Below are positions 29,763 through 37,959 of a stretch of 64,000 nt of DNA, piece by piece. The position numbers and the translations under genes were made by a program. A model generated the notes under the pieces. That model did not search any database and was not told the origin of the DNA. It saw only the letters and a program-made list of their open reading frames with translations. Position 1 is the first letter of the stretch; the number at the start of each line of letters is the position of its first letter. Source of the stretch: Solirubrobacter pauli (GTDB taxonomy: Bacteria; Actinomycetota; Thermoleophilia; Solirubrobacterales; Solirubrobacteraceae); the NCBI RefSeq assembly GCF_003633755.1, contig NZ_RBIL01000001.1:2155426-2219425 (forward strand), read 5' to 3'.

Positions 29763-31061
29763 CTAGCTCCTTCGCAGGATCTCCGGGGTCGCTTCGGCGA
29801 CCCCGGTCAGGCCGCTCAGGCCGAGCGTGAGGTCGAGCTCGGCGACGATGTTGGCGACGGCATCGCGGGCGCCGCGGCGGCCGTCGATCGCGAGCCCGTA
29901 GACGTGCGGGCGGCCGATCAGGACGGCGTCGGCGCCGAGCGCGAGCGCCTTCAGGACGTCCGCGCCGGTGCGGATGCCGCTGTCGAAGAGGATCGTCAGG
30001 TTCGTGTCCGCGACGGCCGGCGCGATGTCCGTCAGCGCGTCCAGCGCCGCGACCGCGCCGTCGACCTGGCGGCCGCCGTGGTTGGAGACGACGATGCCGT
30101 CAAGGCCGAGGTCGGCCGCCTGGCGGGCGTCGTCCGGGTGCAGGATGCCCTTGAGCAGCACCGGCAGGTCGGTGCGCTCGCGCAGCGTGGCGATGTCGTC
30201 CCAGGTGAGGCTTGGACGCGAGTACGTGTCGAGGAACGTCTCGACCGCCGCGCGCGGCTCGGGCGAGCGCAGGTTGGCCAGGAACGGGCCGGGGAACTTG
30301 CGGGTCATGGTCGCGAGCGCGCGCAGCGCGGCGAGCGTGGGCCGGCCGGTCGAGGCGGCGCCCGACAGGCCCGCCTGCAGCCGCTCGCGCACCAGCTCGC
30401 GGAAGCGTGGGTCGCTCAGGTACTGCGCGATGCCCTCCCCGCGCGAGAACGGCAGCGAGCCGAGGTTGAGGTCCTGCGGCCGCCAGCCGAGCATCGTCGT
30501 GTCGAGCGTGACCACGATCGCCTCGCAGCCCGCGGCCTTCGCCCGCGCGAGGAAGGAGTCAACGACGCCCTCGTCCCGGCTCCAGTACAGCTGGAACCAC
30601 CGCGGCGCGTCGCCCATCACCGCCGCGCACTCCTCCATCGAGAAGCACGCCTGGCTCGAGAAGACGTACGGCAGGCCGAGCTCGGCGGCGGCGCCCGCGA
30701 TCGCCCGGTCGGCCTCGGGGTGCAGCAGCTCCGCGGCTCCGACCGGCGCGAGCAGCACCGGCGCCGGGATCCGCCGCCCGAGCAGCTCCACCGACAGGTC
30801 CCGCCGCGAGACGTCCCGCAGGACGCGCGGCACGATCGCCCAGCGATCGAACGCGGCGCGGTTCGCACGCATGGTCACGCCGTCACCCGCACCGCCGGCG
30901 ACGTACGCCCACCCGCGGACGCTCGCCTTGCGCTTGGCGGCCGCCTCGAGCGACGCCGGATCGGTCGGCACACGCGGCCGGCGGCCGAACACGCCGTCGC
31001 GGTAGATCGCGGCCTGGCGCTCGCGGCCGGGCCCGGGGCTGGTCGTCTCGCTGTCGCTCAC
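29763..31061 (-). CDS. FMN-dependent alpha-hydroxy-acid oxidase/dehydrogenase
   Basis: 432 aa from GTG 31061; upstream frame is a shadow. TIM-barrel flavoprotein: VLLAPVGAAELLHPEAD, FSSQACFSMEE, LYWSRDEGV, the catalytic His-Arg in IVSNHGGRQVDG, LLKGILHPDDA, and FDSGIRTGADVLKALALGADAVLIGRP for the FMN phosphate. Similar proteins are lactate 2-monooxygenases or lactate dehydrogenases. The stop codon directly abuts that of ino1. Confidence 0.93.
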   Translation of the reverse strand: MSDSETTSPGPGRERQAAIYRDGVFGRRPRVPTDPASLEAAAKRKASVRGWAYVAGGAGDGVTMRANRAAFDRWAIVPRVLRDVSRRDLSVELLGRRIPAPVLLAPVGAAELLHPEADRAIAGAAAELGLPYVFSSQACFSMEECAAVMGDAPRWFQLYWSRDEGVVDSFLARAKAAGCEAIVVTLDTTMLGWRPQDLNLGSLPFSRGEGIAQYLSDPRFRELVRERLQAGLSGAASTGRPTLAALRALATMTRKFPGPFLANLRSPEPRAAVETFLDTYSRPSLTWDDIATLRERTDLPVLLKGILHPDDARQAADLGLDGIVVSNHGGRQVDGAVAALDALTDIAPAVADTNLTILFDSGIRTGADVLKALALGADAVLIGRPHVYGLAIDGRRGARDAVANIVAELDLTLGLSGLTGVAEATPEILRRS

Positions 31062-31117
31062 CGCGTCAGCTTGACGGGTGCACGACCCGTGAGCGGCAGC
31101 CGGCGGACGCGGATGAC

Positions 31118-31123
31118 TATCCT
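31118..31123 (+). promoter_or_regulatory. -10 element TATCCT, 8 nt before the start
   Basis: TATCCT lies 8 nt before the GTG at 31132 and no Shine-Dalgarno is seen. A leaderless mRNA is likely. Confidence 0.45.
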
Positions 31124-31131
31124 CCCGCTGA

Positions 31132-33033
31132 GTGGCTGAACGCTTCGCCATCGCCCAGGTCGCGCCGCATCCGCTCGAAGACGCGAACGAGGTCGGGACG
31201 TTCGCCGACGAGGTCTCGCGGGAGCTCGCCGCGCGGGGCCACCGAGTGCTGCTGCTCGCGCCGTCCCGGTCGCCCGAGCTGGTCCGTGAGTCGCGCAAGC
31301 TGATCCGCGCCGCGCGCGAGAAGCCCGAGACGCTGTTCGACCCCGACGGCGGCGTGCGCGTGCTCGGCGTCGGCGAGCTGCTGTTCAACGCGAGCCGGAA
31401 GGGGATCAACCCCGCCCCGCCGATCGACATCTCGCGCACGATCGAGGAGGTGCTCTCGGTCGCGCAGCTGGACTTCGTGCACGTGCACGAGCCGTGGGCC
31501 CCGAGCGCGGGGAGCGTCGCGCTGCGGCACTCGCGCGCCCTGAACGTCGGCTCCTTCCACGCGCCCGCCGAGCGCGTGCTCAGCACCCAGGTGGCGCGCA
31601 AGTTCGTCGAGCTGTTCTTCGGCCGCATGGACGCGCGCACGGCGTCCTACGAGGCGACCGCGGAGCTGATGAACCGCTTCTTCCCGTCCTCGTACCGGCT
31701 GCTGCGGCCCGGCATCACGCCTGAGCAGCGCGCCCCGCAGACCGGCGGGCCGGTCCGCATCGCCTTCTCCGACCGCGAGGAGCGCGGCGCGCTGCGGCTC
31801 TTCCTGCGCGCCCTGCGGCATCTGCCGGAGGAGCTGCCGTGGGAGGCCGTCGTCTACTCCAAGAGCGGCATCCCGACGCTGCGCTCGAGCCTGCGCAACC
31901 GCGTGAGCGTGGTCACCGACGAGGACGCGGCGTTCGCCTCCGCGGACATCGTCGTCGCCGCGAGCCTCGGGCAGGTGACCGCGCCCGGCGTGCTGGTCAA
32001 GGCGCTCGGCGTCGGCGCCGTGCCGCTCGCCGCGCGCACGTCGGTCTACGAGGAGGTCCTGCGCGACGGGGACCTCGGCTTGCACTTCGACGTCGGCGAC
32101 GTGGACGTGCTCACGGCCCAGCTCGAGCGCGCCATCAAGGACGAGGACCTGCGTACCCAGCTGGCGCGGGCGGGCGGCGAGGCGCGCGAGGAGCTCGCGT
32201 GGGCGCGGGTCGCCGACCAGGTCGAGGAGATCTACACCGGCCTCGCGGCGCTCCGGCACGACCCGGATCCGAAGCCCGAGGTGCGCAAGCGCGTCAAGAA
32301 GAACCGCCTGATCGACGTCGACCTGCACATGCACACCGACCACTCGAGCGACTGCGCGACGCCGGTGGACGTGCTGCTGGCCACCGCGCGGGACGTCGGG
32401 CTCGGCGCGATCGCCGTCACCGACCACAACGAGATCTCCGGCGCCTACGAGGCGGCCGAGAAGGCGTCGCAGTACGGCGTGAAGGTGATCATCGGCGAGG
32501 AGGTGATGACCGCCGACCAGGGCGAGGTCATCGGCCTGTTCCTGACCGAGAAGATCCCGCGGGGGATGACGCTCGAGGAGACGATCGCCGAGATCCGCCG
32601 CCAGGGCGGCATCGTCTACGTGCCGCACCCGTTCGACCGCCTGCACGCCGTGCCCGACTACGAGCACATGCTCGCCGTCGTGGAGAAGATCGACGCGATC
32701 GAGGTCTTCAACCCGCGGATCGCGATCCCGGCCTTCAACGAGGAGGCGGTGCGGTTCGCCGGCAAGTACCGGATCGTCGGCGGCGCCGGAACTGACAGCC
32801 ACGTTGCACAGGGCCTGGGTGCCGTGCGGATCACGATGCGGGACTTCGACGGCCCCGAGGAGTTCCTCGAATCGCTGCGCGACGCGAACATCGCCGCGAA
32901 GCCTTCTTCCCTGCGTTACGCGCAGGTTCAGGCCCTCAAGTTCCTCCAGACGAAGGCCACTCCACCGGCCGCTCGGCGTGCCACACGCCGGCGCAAGGTG
33001 GCCAAGGCCGTGGCGGGTCGCGGCGGGCAGTGA
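31132..33033 (+). CDS. Glycosyltransferase (GT4-like) fused to PHP phosphoesterase domain
   Basis: 633 aa. Residues 1-385 have the two-lobe GT-B layout: N-terminal FAIAQVAPHPLEDANEVGTFADEVSRELAARGHRVLLLAP, VHVHEPWAPSAG, SFHAPAER, and a second lobe with IVVAASLGQVTAPGVLVKALGVGAVPLA. Residues 394-600 are a PHP domain with metal ligands in DVDLHMHTDHSSDC, VTDHNE, GEEV, VPHPFDR and GGAGTDSHVA. The tail is Lys/Arg-rich. The fusion suggests coupled transfer and hydrolysis of a phosphorylated glycan or lipid. Both domains look intact. The link to the inositol-lipid genes just upstream is inference. Confidence 0.88.
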   Translation: MAERFAIAQVAPHPLEDANEVGTFADEVSRELAARGHRVLLLAPSRSPELVRESRKLIRAAREKPETLFDPDGGVRVLGVGELLFNASRKGINPAPPIDISRTIEEVLSVAQLDFVHVHEPWAPSAGSVALRHSRALNVGSFHAPAERVLSTQVARKFVELFFGRMDARTASYEATAELMNRFFPSSYRLLRPGITPEQRAPQTGGPVRIAFSDREERGALRLFLRALRHLPEELPWEAVVYSKSGIPTLRSSLRNRVSVVTDEDAAFASADIVVAASLGQVTAPGVLVKALGVGAVPLAARTSVYEEVLRDGDLGLHFDVGDVDVLTAQLERAIKDEDLRTQLARAGGEAREELAWARVADQVEEIYTGLAALRHDPDPKPEVRKRVKKNRLIDVDLHMHTDHSSDCATPVDVLLATARDVGLGAIAVTDHNEISGAYEAAEKASQYGVKVIIGEEVMTADQGEVIGLFLTEKIPRGMTLEETIAEIRRQGGIVYVPHPFDRLHAVPDYEHMLAVVEKIDAIEVFNPRIAIPAFNEEAVRFAGKYRIVGGAGTDSHVAQGLGAVRITMRDFDGPEEFLESLRDANIAAKPSSLRYAQVQALKFLQTKATPPAARRATRRRKVAKAVAGRGGQ

Positions 33034-33064
33034 CTTGCAGGGGCAAGGAGAACCCGGCCCCGGC

Positions 33065-33688
33065 GTGAACCTCGTCGGCGGAATGCCCGCCACCGACGAC
33101 GAGATCCGCGAGAAGTACCTCGAGCGCGCCATCCGCGAGCTCAACACGTTCACCCACGACCTGCAGAGCTGCGAGCGCTGTGCACGCGGCAACCTGATGC
33201 CGGTGCTCGGCTCGGGCCATCCGCAGGCGGACGTGTTCATGCTCAAGTACGCGCCGACCCCAGCGGAGGTCGAGGAGGGCGTTGCCTTCTACGGCCGAGC
33301 CGGAACCGCCTTGATGAAGTCGCTGCGGCGGCTCGACATCGACCCGCTGGTCGTCTACGGCACGCTGTGCGTCAAGTGCCCGGTCGCCGATCCTTCGCTG
33401 GCCGCGCCGGAGTGCGTCGCGCGGCTCGTGGAGGAGATCGCGATCGTGCAGCCCAAGATCCTCGTGGTCATGGGCACCGACGCGCTCGACGTGCTCAACG
33501 ACCTCCAGCTGCCACTCGCCCGCGAGATCCAGGAGGTCCCCGGTGCGATCCAGCGCCTGACGCCCTCGATCGACGCGCTGTACGTGCCCGACATCGACCG
33601 GTCGCTCGACGAGGAGTCCGCGAAGCGCGACTTCTGGCGCGCGTTCCGCGAGCTGGGAACCTGGTGGAGCGACTTCCCGCCGTACTAG
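33065..33688 (+). CDS. Uracil-DNA glycosylase-fold protein (family 4-like, divergent active site)
   Basis: 207 aa from GTG 33065; ATG 33083 is an alternative. The four iron-sulphur cysteines of family 4 UDGs are present (Cys36, 39, 105, 117 in CERCARGN, LCVKCP and APECVARL). GVAFYGRAG matches the G-x-PFVGRAG segment. The catalytic motif usually reading GEAPG is KYAPTP here, and the later His-Pro motif is replaced by VPDID. So the fold and cluster are kept while catalytic residues differ. It may have another substrate or only bind DNA. Confidence 0.75.
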   Translation: MNLVGGMPATDDEIREKYLERAIRELNTFTHDLQSCERCARGNLMPVLGSGHPQADVFMLKYAPTPAEVEEGVAFYGRAGTALMKSLRRLDIDPLVVYGTLCVKCPVADPSLAAPECVARLVEEIAIVQPKILVVMGTDALDVLNDLQLPLAREIQEVPGAIQRLTPSIDALYVPDIDRSLDEESAKRDFWRAFRELGTWWSDFPPY

Positions 33689-33726
33689 CGCTCCGCGAGC
33701 TCGCTCGCATCCCGCTCGGGGACGGG

Positions 33727-34305
33727 ATGGACTTCCGCCCCATCCGCCGGCCGCTCGGCGTGAGCGCCTTCGGCATCAACGCGTACACGGCCGACGAGGG
33801 CACGGTGATCGAGCCGCACGACGAGCTCGGCTCCGGCTCCGGCCACCACGAGGAGCTGTACTTCGTCGCCAGCGGCCACGCGCGCTTCACGCTCGACGGC
33901 GAGGAGCTCGACGCGCCGGCCGGCACGATCGTCTTCGCGGCTCCCGAGCAGCATCGCGCCGCGACCGCGCACGCGAAGGACACGACCGTGCTCGTGATCG
34001 GCGGCAAGCCGGGCGCGGCGGGGCCGCCCTCGCCGTTCGAGTTTTGGTACTTCGCCGGCGCGCAGGCGGAGCAGGGCCGGCCCGAGCAGGCCTACGCGAC
34101 CGCCGCGGAGGCGCTCGAGCACTACCCGGACAACCCGGGCTTGCACTACAACCTGGCCTGCTACGCGGCGCTGGCCGGGCGTCGCGAGGACGCCCTGCGC
34201 CATATCCGGGTCGCCTTCGAGGGCCGGCCCGAGGCCCGCGAGTGGGCGAGGGAAGACCCGGACCTCGACCTGATCCGGTCAGATATCCAGGACGACCTTG
34301 CCTAG
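33727..34305 (+). CDS. Cupin-domain protein with TPR-like tail
   Basis: 192 aa from ATG 33727. The cupin (about 20-95) has the metal-binding pattern in SGHHEELYFVASGHARFTLDGEE and APAGTIVFAAPEQHRA. The C-terminal third, FAGAQAEQGRPEQAYATAAEALEHYPDNPGLHYNLACYAALAGRREDALRHI, forms two TPR-like helical pairs. The role is unknown. The final 27 bases overlap the convergent quinone oxidoreductase gene. Confidence 0.8.
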   Translation: MDFRPIRRPLGVSAFGINAYTADEGTVIEPHDELGSGSGHHEELYFVASGHARFTLDGEELDAPAGTIVFAAPEQHRAATAHAKDTTVLVIGGKPGAAGPPSPFEFWYFAGAQAEQGRPEQAYATAAEALEHYPDNPGLHYNLACYAALAGRREDALRHIRVAFEGRPEAREWAREDPDLDLIRSDIQDDLA

Positions 34306-35217
34306 CTTCTTGCCCGCGCTGAAGCGCTCGTAGGCGGCGGGCGCCTCCTCGAGCGGGAAGCTCGCCGTCACCGGCACGGACAGGTCGCCGGACGCGAACC
34401 CCGGCAGCACCATCTTCTCCACCAGTCGCGCGGCGATCGCCTTCTCCTCGATCGGGCGGGTGCGCAGCGTCGAGCCGTGGATCCGGCCGCGCTTCTGCAT
34501 CAGCTTCATGAGGTTGATCTCGGTCTTCGCGCCCGCACCGACGCCGATCACGCAGATGCGGCCGCCGGTGGCGAGCGCGTCCAGGTTGCCGTCGAGGTTG
34601 ATCGCCCCGACGAGCTCGAGGATCACGTCGTACTCCCCCTCGTCGACGAAGGCGGCCGGGTCGATCGCGTTGACCCCGAGGGCCTTGACCTGCTCGCGCG
34701 CGTGCTCGTCACGCACGGTCGCCGTGACGCGCGCGCCGGCCATCACGCCGAGCTGGACGGCCGCCATGCCGACCCCGCCGGCTGCCCCGTGCACGAGCAG
34801 CCGCTCGCCGACGGTGAGGCCGGCCTGGGTGAAGAGCGCGTCGTGGGCGGTGGTGAAGACCTCCGGGACGCCGCCGGCCGCGGTCCAGTCGAGCTCGTCC
34901 GGGACGGGCATCGCGGTCCGCTCGTGGACGACGGCGAGCTCCGCCTGGCCGGCGCCGGCGACGACCGCCATCACGCGATCCCCCGGCTCGAAGCGCCCGG
35001 CGCGACGGCCGCAGGCGACGACCTCGCCCGCGAGCTCGAGCCCGGGGATGTCCGCCGGGACACCCGGCGGCGGCGGATAGTGACCGGCGACCTGCAGGAT
35101 GTCGGCACCGTTGAGCCCGGCGGCGCGGACGCGGACGAGCAGCTGCCCGTCCTGGGGCTCGGGATCGGGACGATCGGCGACCTCGACCCGGCCGTCGACG
35201 ATGGTGGCGGCACGCAT
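34279..35217 (-). CDS. NADPH:quinone oxidoreductase (zeta-crystallin type MDR)
   Basis: 312 aa from ATG 35217. Medium-chain dehydrogenase without zinc ligands: VRVRAAGLNGADILQVAGHYP, PGLELAGEVVACG, VPEVFTTAHDALF and the NADPH loop LLVHGAAGGVGMAAVQLG. FPLEEAPAAYERFSAGKKLGKVVL is the usual C-terminus. It reduces quinones or acts as an enoyl reductase. Cytosolic single gene. Confidence 0.93.
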   Translation of the reverse strand: MRAATIVDGRVEVADRPDPEPQDGQLLVRVRAAGLNGADILQVAGHYPPPPGVPADIPGLELAGEVVACGRRAGRFEPGDRVMAVVAGAGQAELAVVHERTAMPVPDELDWTAAGGVPEVFTTAHDALFTQAGLTVGERLLVHGAAGGVGMAAVQLGVMAGARVTATVRDEHAREQVKALGVNAIDPAAFVDEGEYDVILELVGAINLDGNLDALATGGRICVIGVGAGAKTEINLMKLMQKRGRIHGSTLRTRPIEEKAIAARLVEKMVLPGFASGDLSVPVTASFPLEEAPAAYERFSAGKKLGKVVLDI

Positions 35218-35300
35218 GCTCGCAACGGTACTCCCAGCACCCGTCCGGGGGAGCCCTCGACCATGGTTTGTGGTGATCCGCACAGAATTCGGGTAAATAT

Positions 35301-36068
35301 GTGGACGTGGGCGTTTCACTTCCGCACTTCCCCCCGCTCTGGCGTGAGTCCTTCGCCGGCGTCGAGGCCGCGGCGCTGCGCCGCAGCTCCGTCTGGCGCG
35401 GTGGCGGAGTGCCGAACGGGGAGGGACGCCCCGTCCTGCTGATCCCCGGCTTCATGGCCGGCGACGGGTCGCTGGCGACGATGACCCAGTGGCTGCGTCA
35501 GAACGGCTACCACACGCGCCGGGCCGGCATCCGCATGAACGTCGGCTGCTCGGCGGACGCGTGCGCGCGGATCGAGGAGCGGCTCGAGCGCTTCGCGGAG
35601 GAGAGCGGTGAGCGCGTGGCGCTCGTCGGCCAGAGCCGCGGCGGGATCTTCGCCCGCCATCTCGCGGTCCGCCGCCCGGACCTGGTGAGCGGGATCGTCA
35701 CGCTCGGCTCGCCGACGGTCAATCAGCTCAACACGCACCCGGTCGTGCTCGCCAACATCCTGCTCGTGGGCACGCTCGGCACCGGCCGAGTACCCGGGAT
35801 GCTCCGCTTCACGTGCCTGCGCGGCGACTGCTGCCGGCGCTTCCGCGAGGAGTTCCACGCCGACGTCCCGCCCGAGGTCGGCTACACGGCGATCTACTCC
35901 AAGACGGACGGGATCGTCAACTGGCGCGCGTGCCTGGACCCGTGCGCCGACAAGGTCGAGGTCCGGGCCTCACACCTGGGCATGGGCCTCAACGCGGAGG
36001 TCTTCGCCGAGGTCGGGCACGCGCTCGCGTCCTACAAGGACGAGCACGTGTGGGCGCGGGCCGCTTAG
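35301..36068 (+). CDS. Alpha/beta-hydrolase, lipase-like
   Basis: 255 aa. PVLLIPGFMAGDGSLATM holds the oxyanion segment, VALVGQSRGGIFARHLA contains the nucleophile Ser, and TAIYSKTDGIVNW and the His of SHLGMGLN would complete the triad. Cys pairs in VGCSADAC and CLRGDCC are notable. TAAATAT directly precedes the first GTG, so translation from a second in-frame GTG at 35307 on a leaderless mRNA is possible. Substrate unknown. Confidence 0.85.
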   Translation: MDVGVSLPHFPPLWRESFAGVEAAALRRSSVWRGGGVPNGEGRPVLLIPGFMAGDGSLATMTQWLRQNGYHTRRAGIRMNVGCSADACARIEERLERFAEESGERVALVGQSRGGIFARHLAVRRPDLVSGIVTLGSPTVNQLNTHPVVLANILLVGTLGTGRVPGMLRFTCLRGDCCRRFREEFHADVPPEVGYTAIYSKTDGIVNWRACLDPCADKVEVRASHLGMGLNAEVFAEVGHALASYKDEHVWARAA

Positions 36069-36727
36069 GCGCCGACCCGGACGAGCCCGCTCTCGTAGGC
36101 GAGCATCACGAGCTGGGCGCGGTCGCGCGCGCCGAGCTTGAGCAGGATCCGGCTCAGGTGCGTCTTGGCCGTCGCGTGCGTGATCACGAGCCGCTGCGCG
36201 ATCTCGGCGTTGCTGAGCCCGCCGGCGACGAGCACCAGCACCTCACGCTCGCGGTCGGTGAGCTCGTCCAGGGACGGCGCCACACGCGCCGGCTGCTCCG
36301 GCTCGGCCACGAAGCGCGCGATCAGCCGCCGCGTGACGCTCGGCGACAGCAGCGCCTCGCCCGCCGCGACCACCCGGACGGCGCGGCGCAGCTCGTCCGC
36401 GCCCGCGTCCTTGAGCAGGAACCCGCTCGCGCCCGCCCGCAGCGCCTCGAAGACGTACTCGTCGAGGTCGAACGTCGTGAGCATGAGCACGCGCGTGGCG
36501 CTCGCCGCCGGATCCGACAGGATGTGGCGGGTCGCCTCCAGCCCGTCCATCGCCGGCATCCGCACGTCCATCAGCACGACGTCGGGGCGCAGCTCGCGCG
36601 CGGCCGCGACCGCCTCGGCGCCGTCGGCCGCCTCGCCCACGACCTCGATCCCGTCGGTGCGGTCGAGCAGGACCCCGAAGCCGGTGCGCACGAGCGTCTG
36701 GTCGTCGGCGAGGAGGACGCGGATCAT
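36065..36727 (-). CDS. NarL/LuxR-family response regulator
   Basis: 220 aa. The receiver has LLADDQTLVRTGF, VLMDVRMPAMDGLEAT, MLTTFDLDEYV and FLLKDA. The HTH reads LTDREREVLVLVAGGLSNAEIAQRLVITHATAKTHLSRILLKLGARDRAQLV. The ATG overlaps the kinase stop. Together they face the MMPL transporter gene across 132 nt and may control it. Confidence 0.94.
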   Translation of the reverse strand: MIRVLLADDQTLVRTGFGVLLDRTDGIEVVGEAADGAEAVAAARELRPDVVLMDVRMPAMDGLEATRHILSDPAASATRVLMLTTFDLDEYVFEALRAGASGFLLKDAGADELRRAVRVVAAGEALLSPSVTRRLIARFVAEPEQPARVAPSLDELTDREREVLVLVAGGLSNAEIAQRLVITHATAKTHLSRILLKLGARDRAQLVMLAYESGLVRVGA

Positions 36728-37827
36728 GGCGTCGGCAGGGTCGCGCGGACGCGGAAGCCGCCTTCAGGTGCGCGCTCGGCGGTGAGCGTCCCACCGACCG
36801 CAGCGGCGCGCTCGCGCATGCCCAGCACGCCGTGGCCGGACCCGTTCGCCGTCCCGCCCACGCCGTCATCGGCGATCTCGAGCACCAGGGCGGCCGGGTC
36901 GTAGCGCACATGCACGCGCGCGGCGGGCGTGCGCGCGTGCCGGATGACGTTCGTCAGCGACTCCTGGATGATCCGGTAGGCGGTCATGTCGATCGCCTTC
37001 GGCAGCGGCCGCGCCGTGCCGTCGACCGCCACCGCCACCTCGACGCCCGCGCCGTGCGTGAGCTCGACGAGCCCGGCGAGGCCGTCCAGCCCCGGCGCGG
37101 GTGCGCGCGGCGCCGTGTCCTGGTCTCCCTCGCGCAGCACGCCGACCACGGCCCGCAGCTCGGCCATCGCCTCTGTGCTCTGCGCGCGGATCGCCCGCAG
37201 CGCCTCCTTCGCGGCCTCCGGCGAGTCGTCGATCACGTCCGCGGCGACGCTCGCCTGCACGCTGACGCCGACGATCGTGTGCGCCATCACGTCGTGCAGC
37301 TCGCGCGCGATCCGGAGCCGCTCCTCCTCGGCGCGCTGCTCCGCCTCCAGGCGCTCGCGGGCGCGGACCTCCTCGCCCCACGAGCGACGGCTGCGGACCG
37401 CCTCGCCGAGGACGATGACCGCCGCGAACAGCGCGACGTCGGCCAGCGAGTTGGTGCCGAGCACGGTGTCGAGCGGCATCTCGTCGGCCAGGACGCGCCA
37501 ACCCGTGCTGAAGACGACGGCCAGGCCGAGGATGCACGCGGCGGGGACCGCGCGGCCGGCCAGCGCGGCGAAGAACGCCGTCGGCGTCAGGGCGACCGCC
37601 GGCGAGAAGGCCGGATACCCGAGGTCGTAGTAGAGCACCAGCGTCAGGATCGTCCCGATCAACGCGCCGAGCGGGGACGCGCGGCGCAGGAGGACCCACG
37701 CCGAGGCCGCCAGCCCGAGCAGGTAGGCGACCGCGTCCGGGGCCTCCGAGCCGGGCTCCGTGACGCCGGTGATCGTGAGCGTGATGGCGGCGGCGAGCGC
37801 CGCCGCGACGCCGAGGTCGATGCGCAT
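36724..37827 (-). CDS. Sensor histidine kinase, HisKA_3 type
   Basis: 367 aa from ATG 37827; the longer frame is a shadow. Residues 1-145 hold four to five helices. The phosphoacceptor is in RIARELHDVMAHTIVGVSVQA, followed by ESLTNVIRHARTPAARVHV and ADDGVGG...GHGVLGMRERAAAVGGTL. A TACGGT element lies 8 nt before the ATG on the minus strand, again suggesting a short leader. It pairs with the downstream NarL regulator. Confidence 0.93.
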   Translation of the reverse strand: MRIDLGVAAALAAAITLTITGVTEPGSEAPDAVAYLLGLAASAWVLLRRASPLGALIGTILTLVLYYDLGYPAFSPAVALTPTAFFAALAGRAVPAACILGLAVVFSTGWRVLADEMPLDTVLGTNSLADVALFAAVIVLGEAVRSRRSWGEEVRARERLEAEQRAEEERLRIARELHDVMAHTIVGVSVQASVAADVIDDSPEAAKEALRAIRAQSTEAMAELRAVVGVLREGDQDTAPRAPAPGLDGLAGLVELTHGAGVEVAVAVDGTARPLPKAIDMTAYRIIQESLTNVIRHARTPAARVHVRYDPAALVLEIADDGVGGTANGSGHGVLGMRERAAAVGGTLTAERAPEGGFRVRATLPTP

Positions 37828-37959
37828 CGTCGCCAACCGTAGCCCGTACGGCGACCGCCGGCATCGGCACGGGGACGTACATCTCGCGCTGTACGAGGCG
37901 CCTCCAAGTGCGCTCTGGCGGCCGATGACCTCAGGCGCCGGCGTGCCGAGCATTCCCCC

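Noticed and set aside
31117-33246. 709-codon minus-strand open frame
   Set aside because: Antisense to the GT-PHP fusion; composition is dominated by Arg, Asp, His and Leu without motifs.
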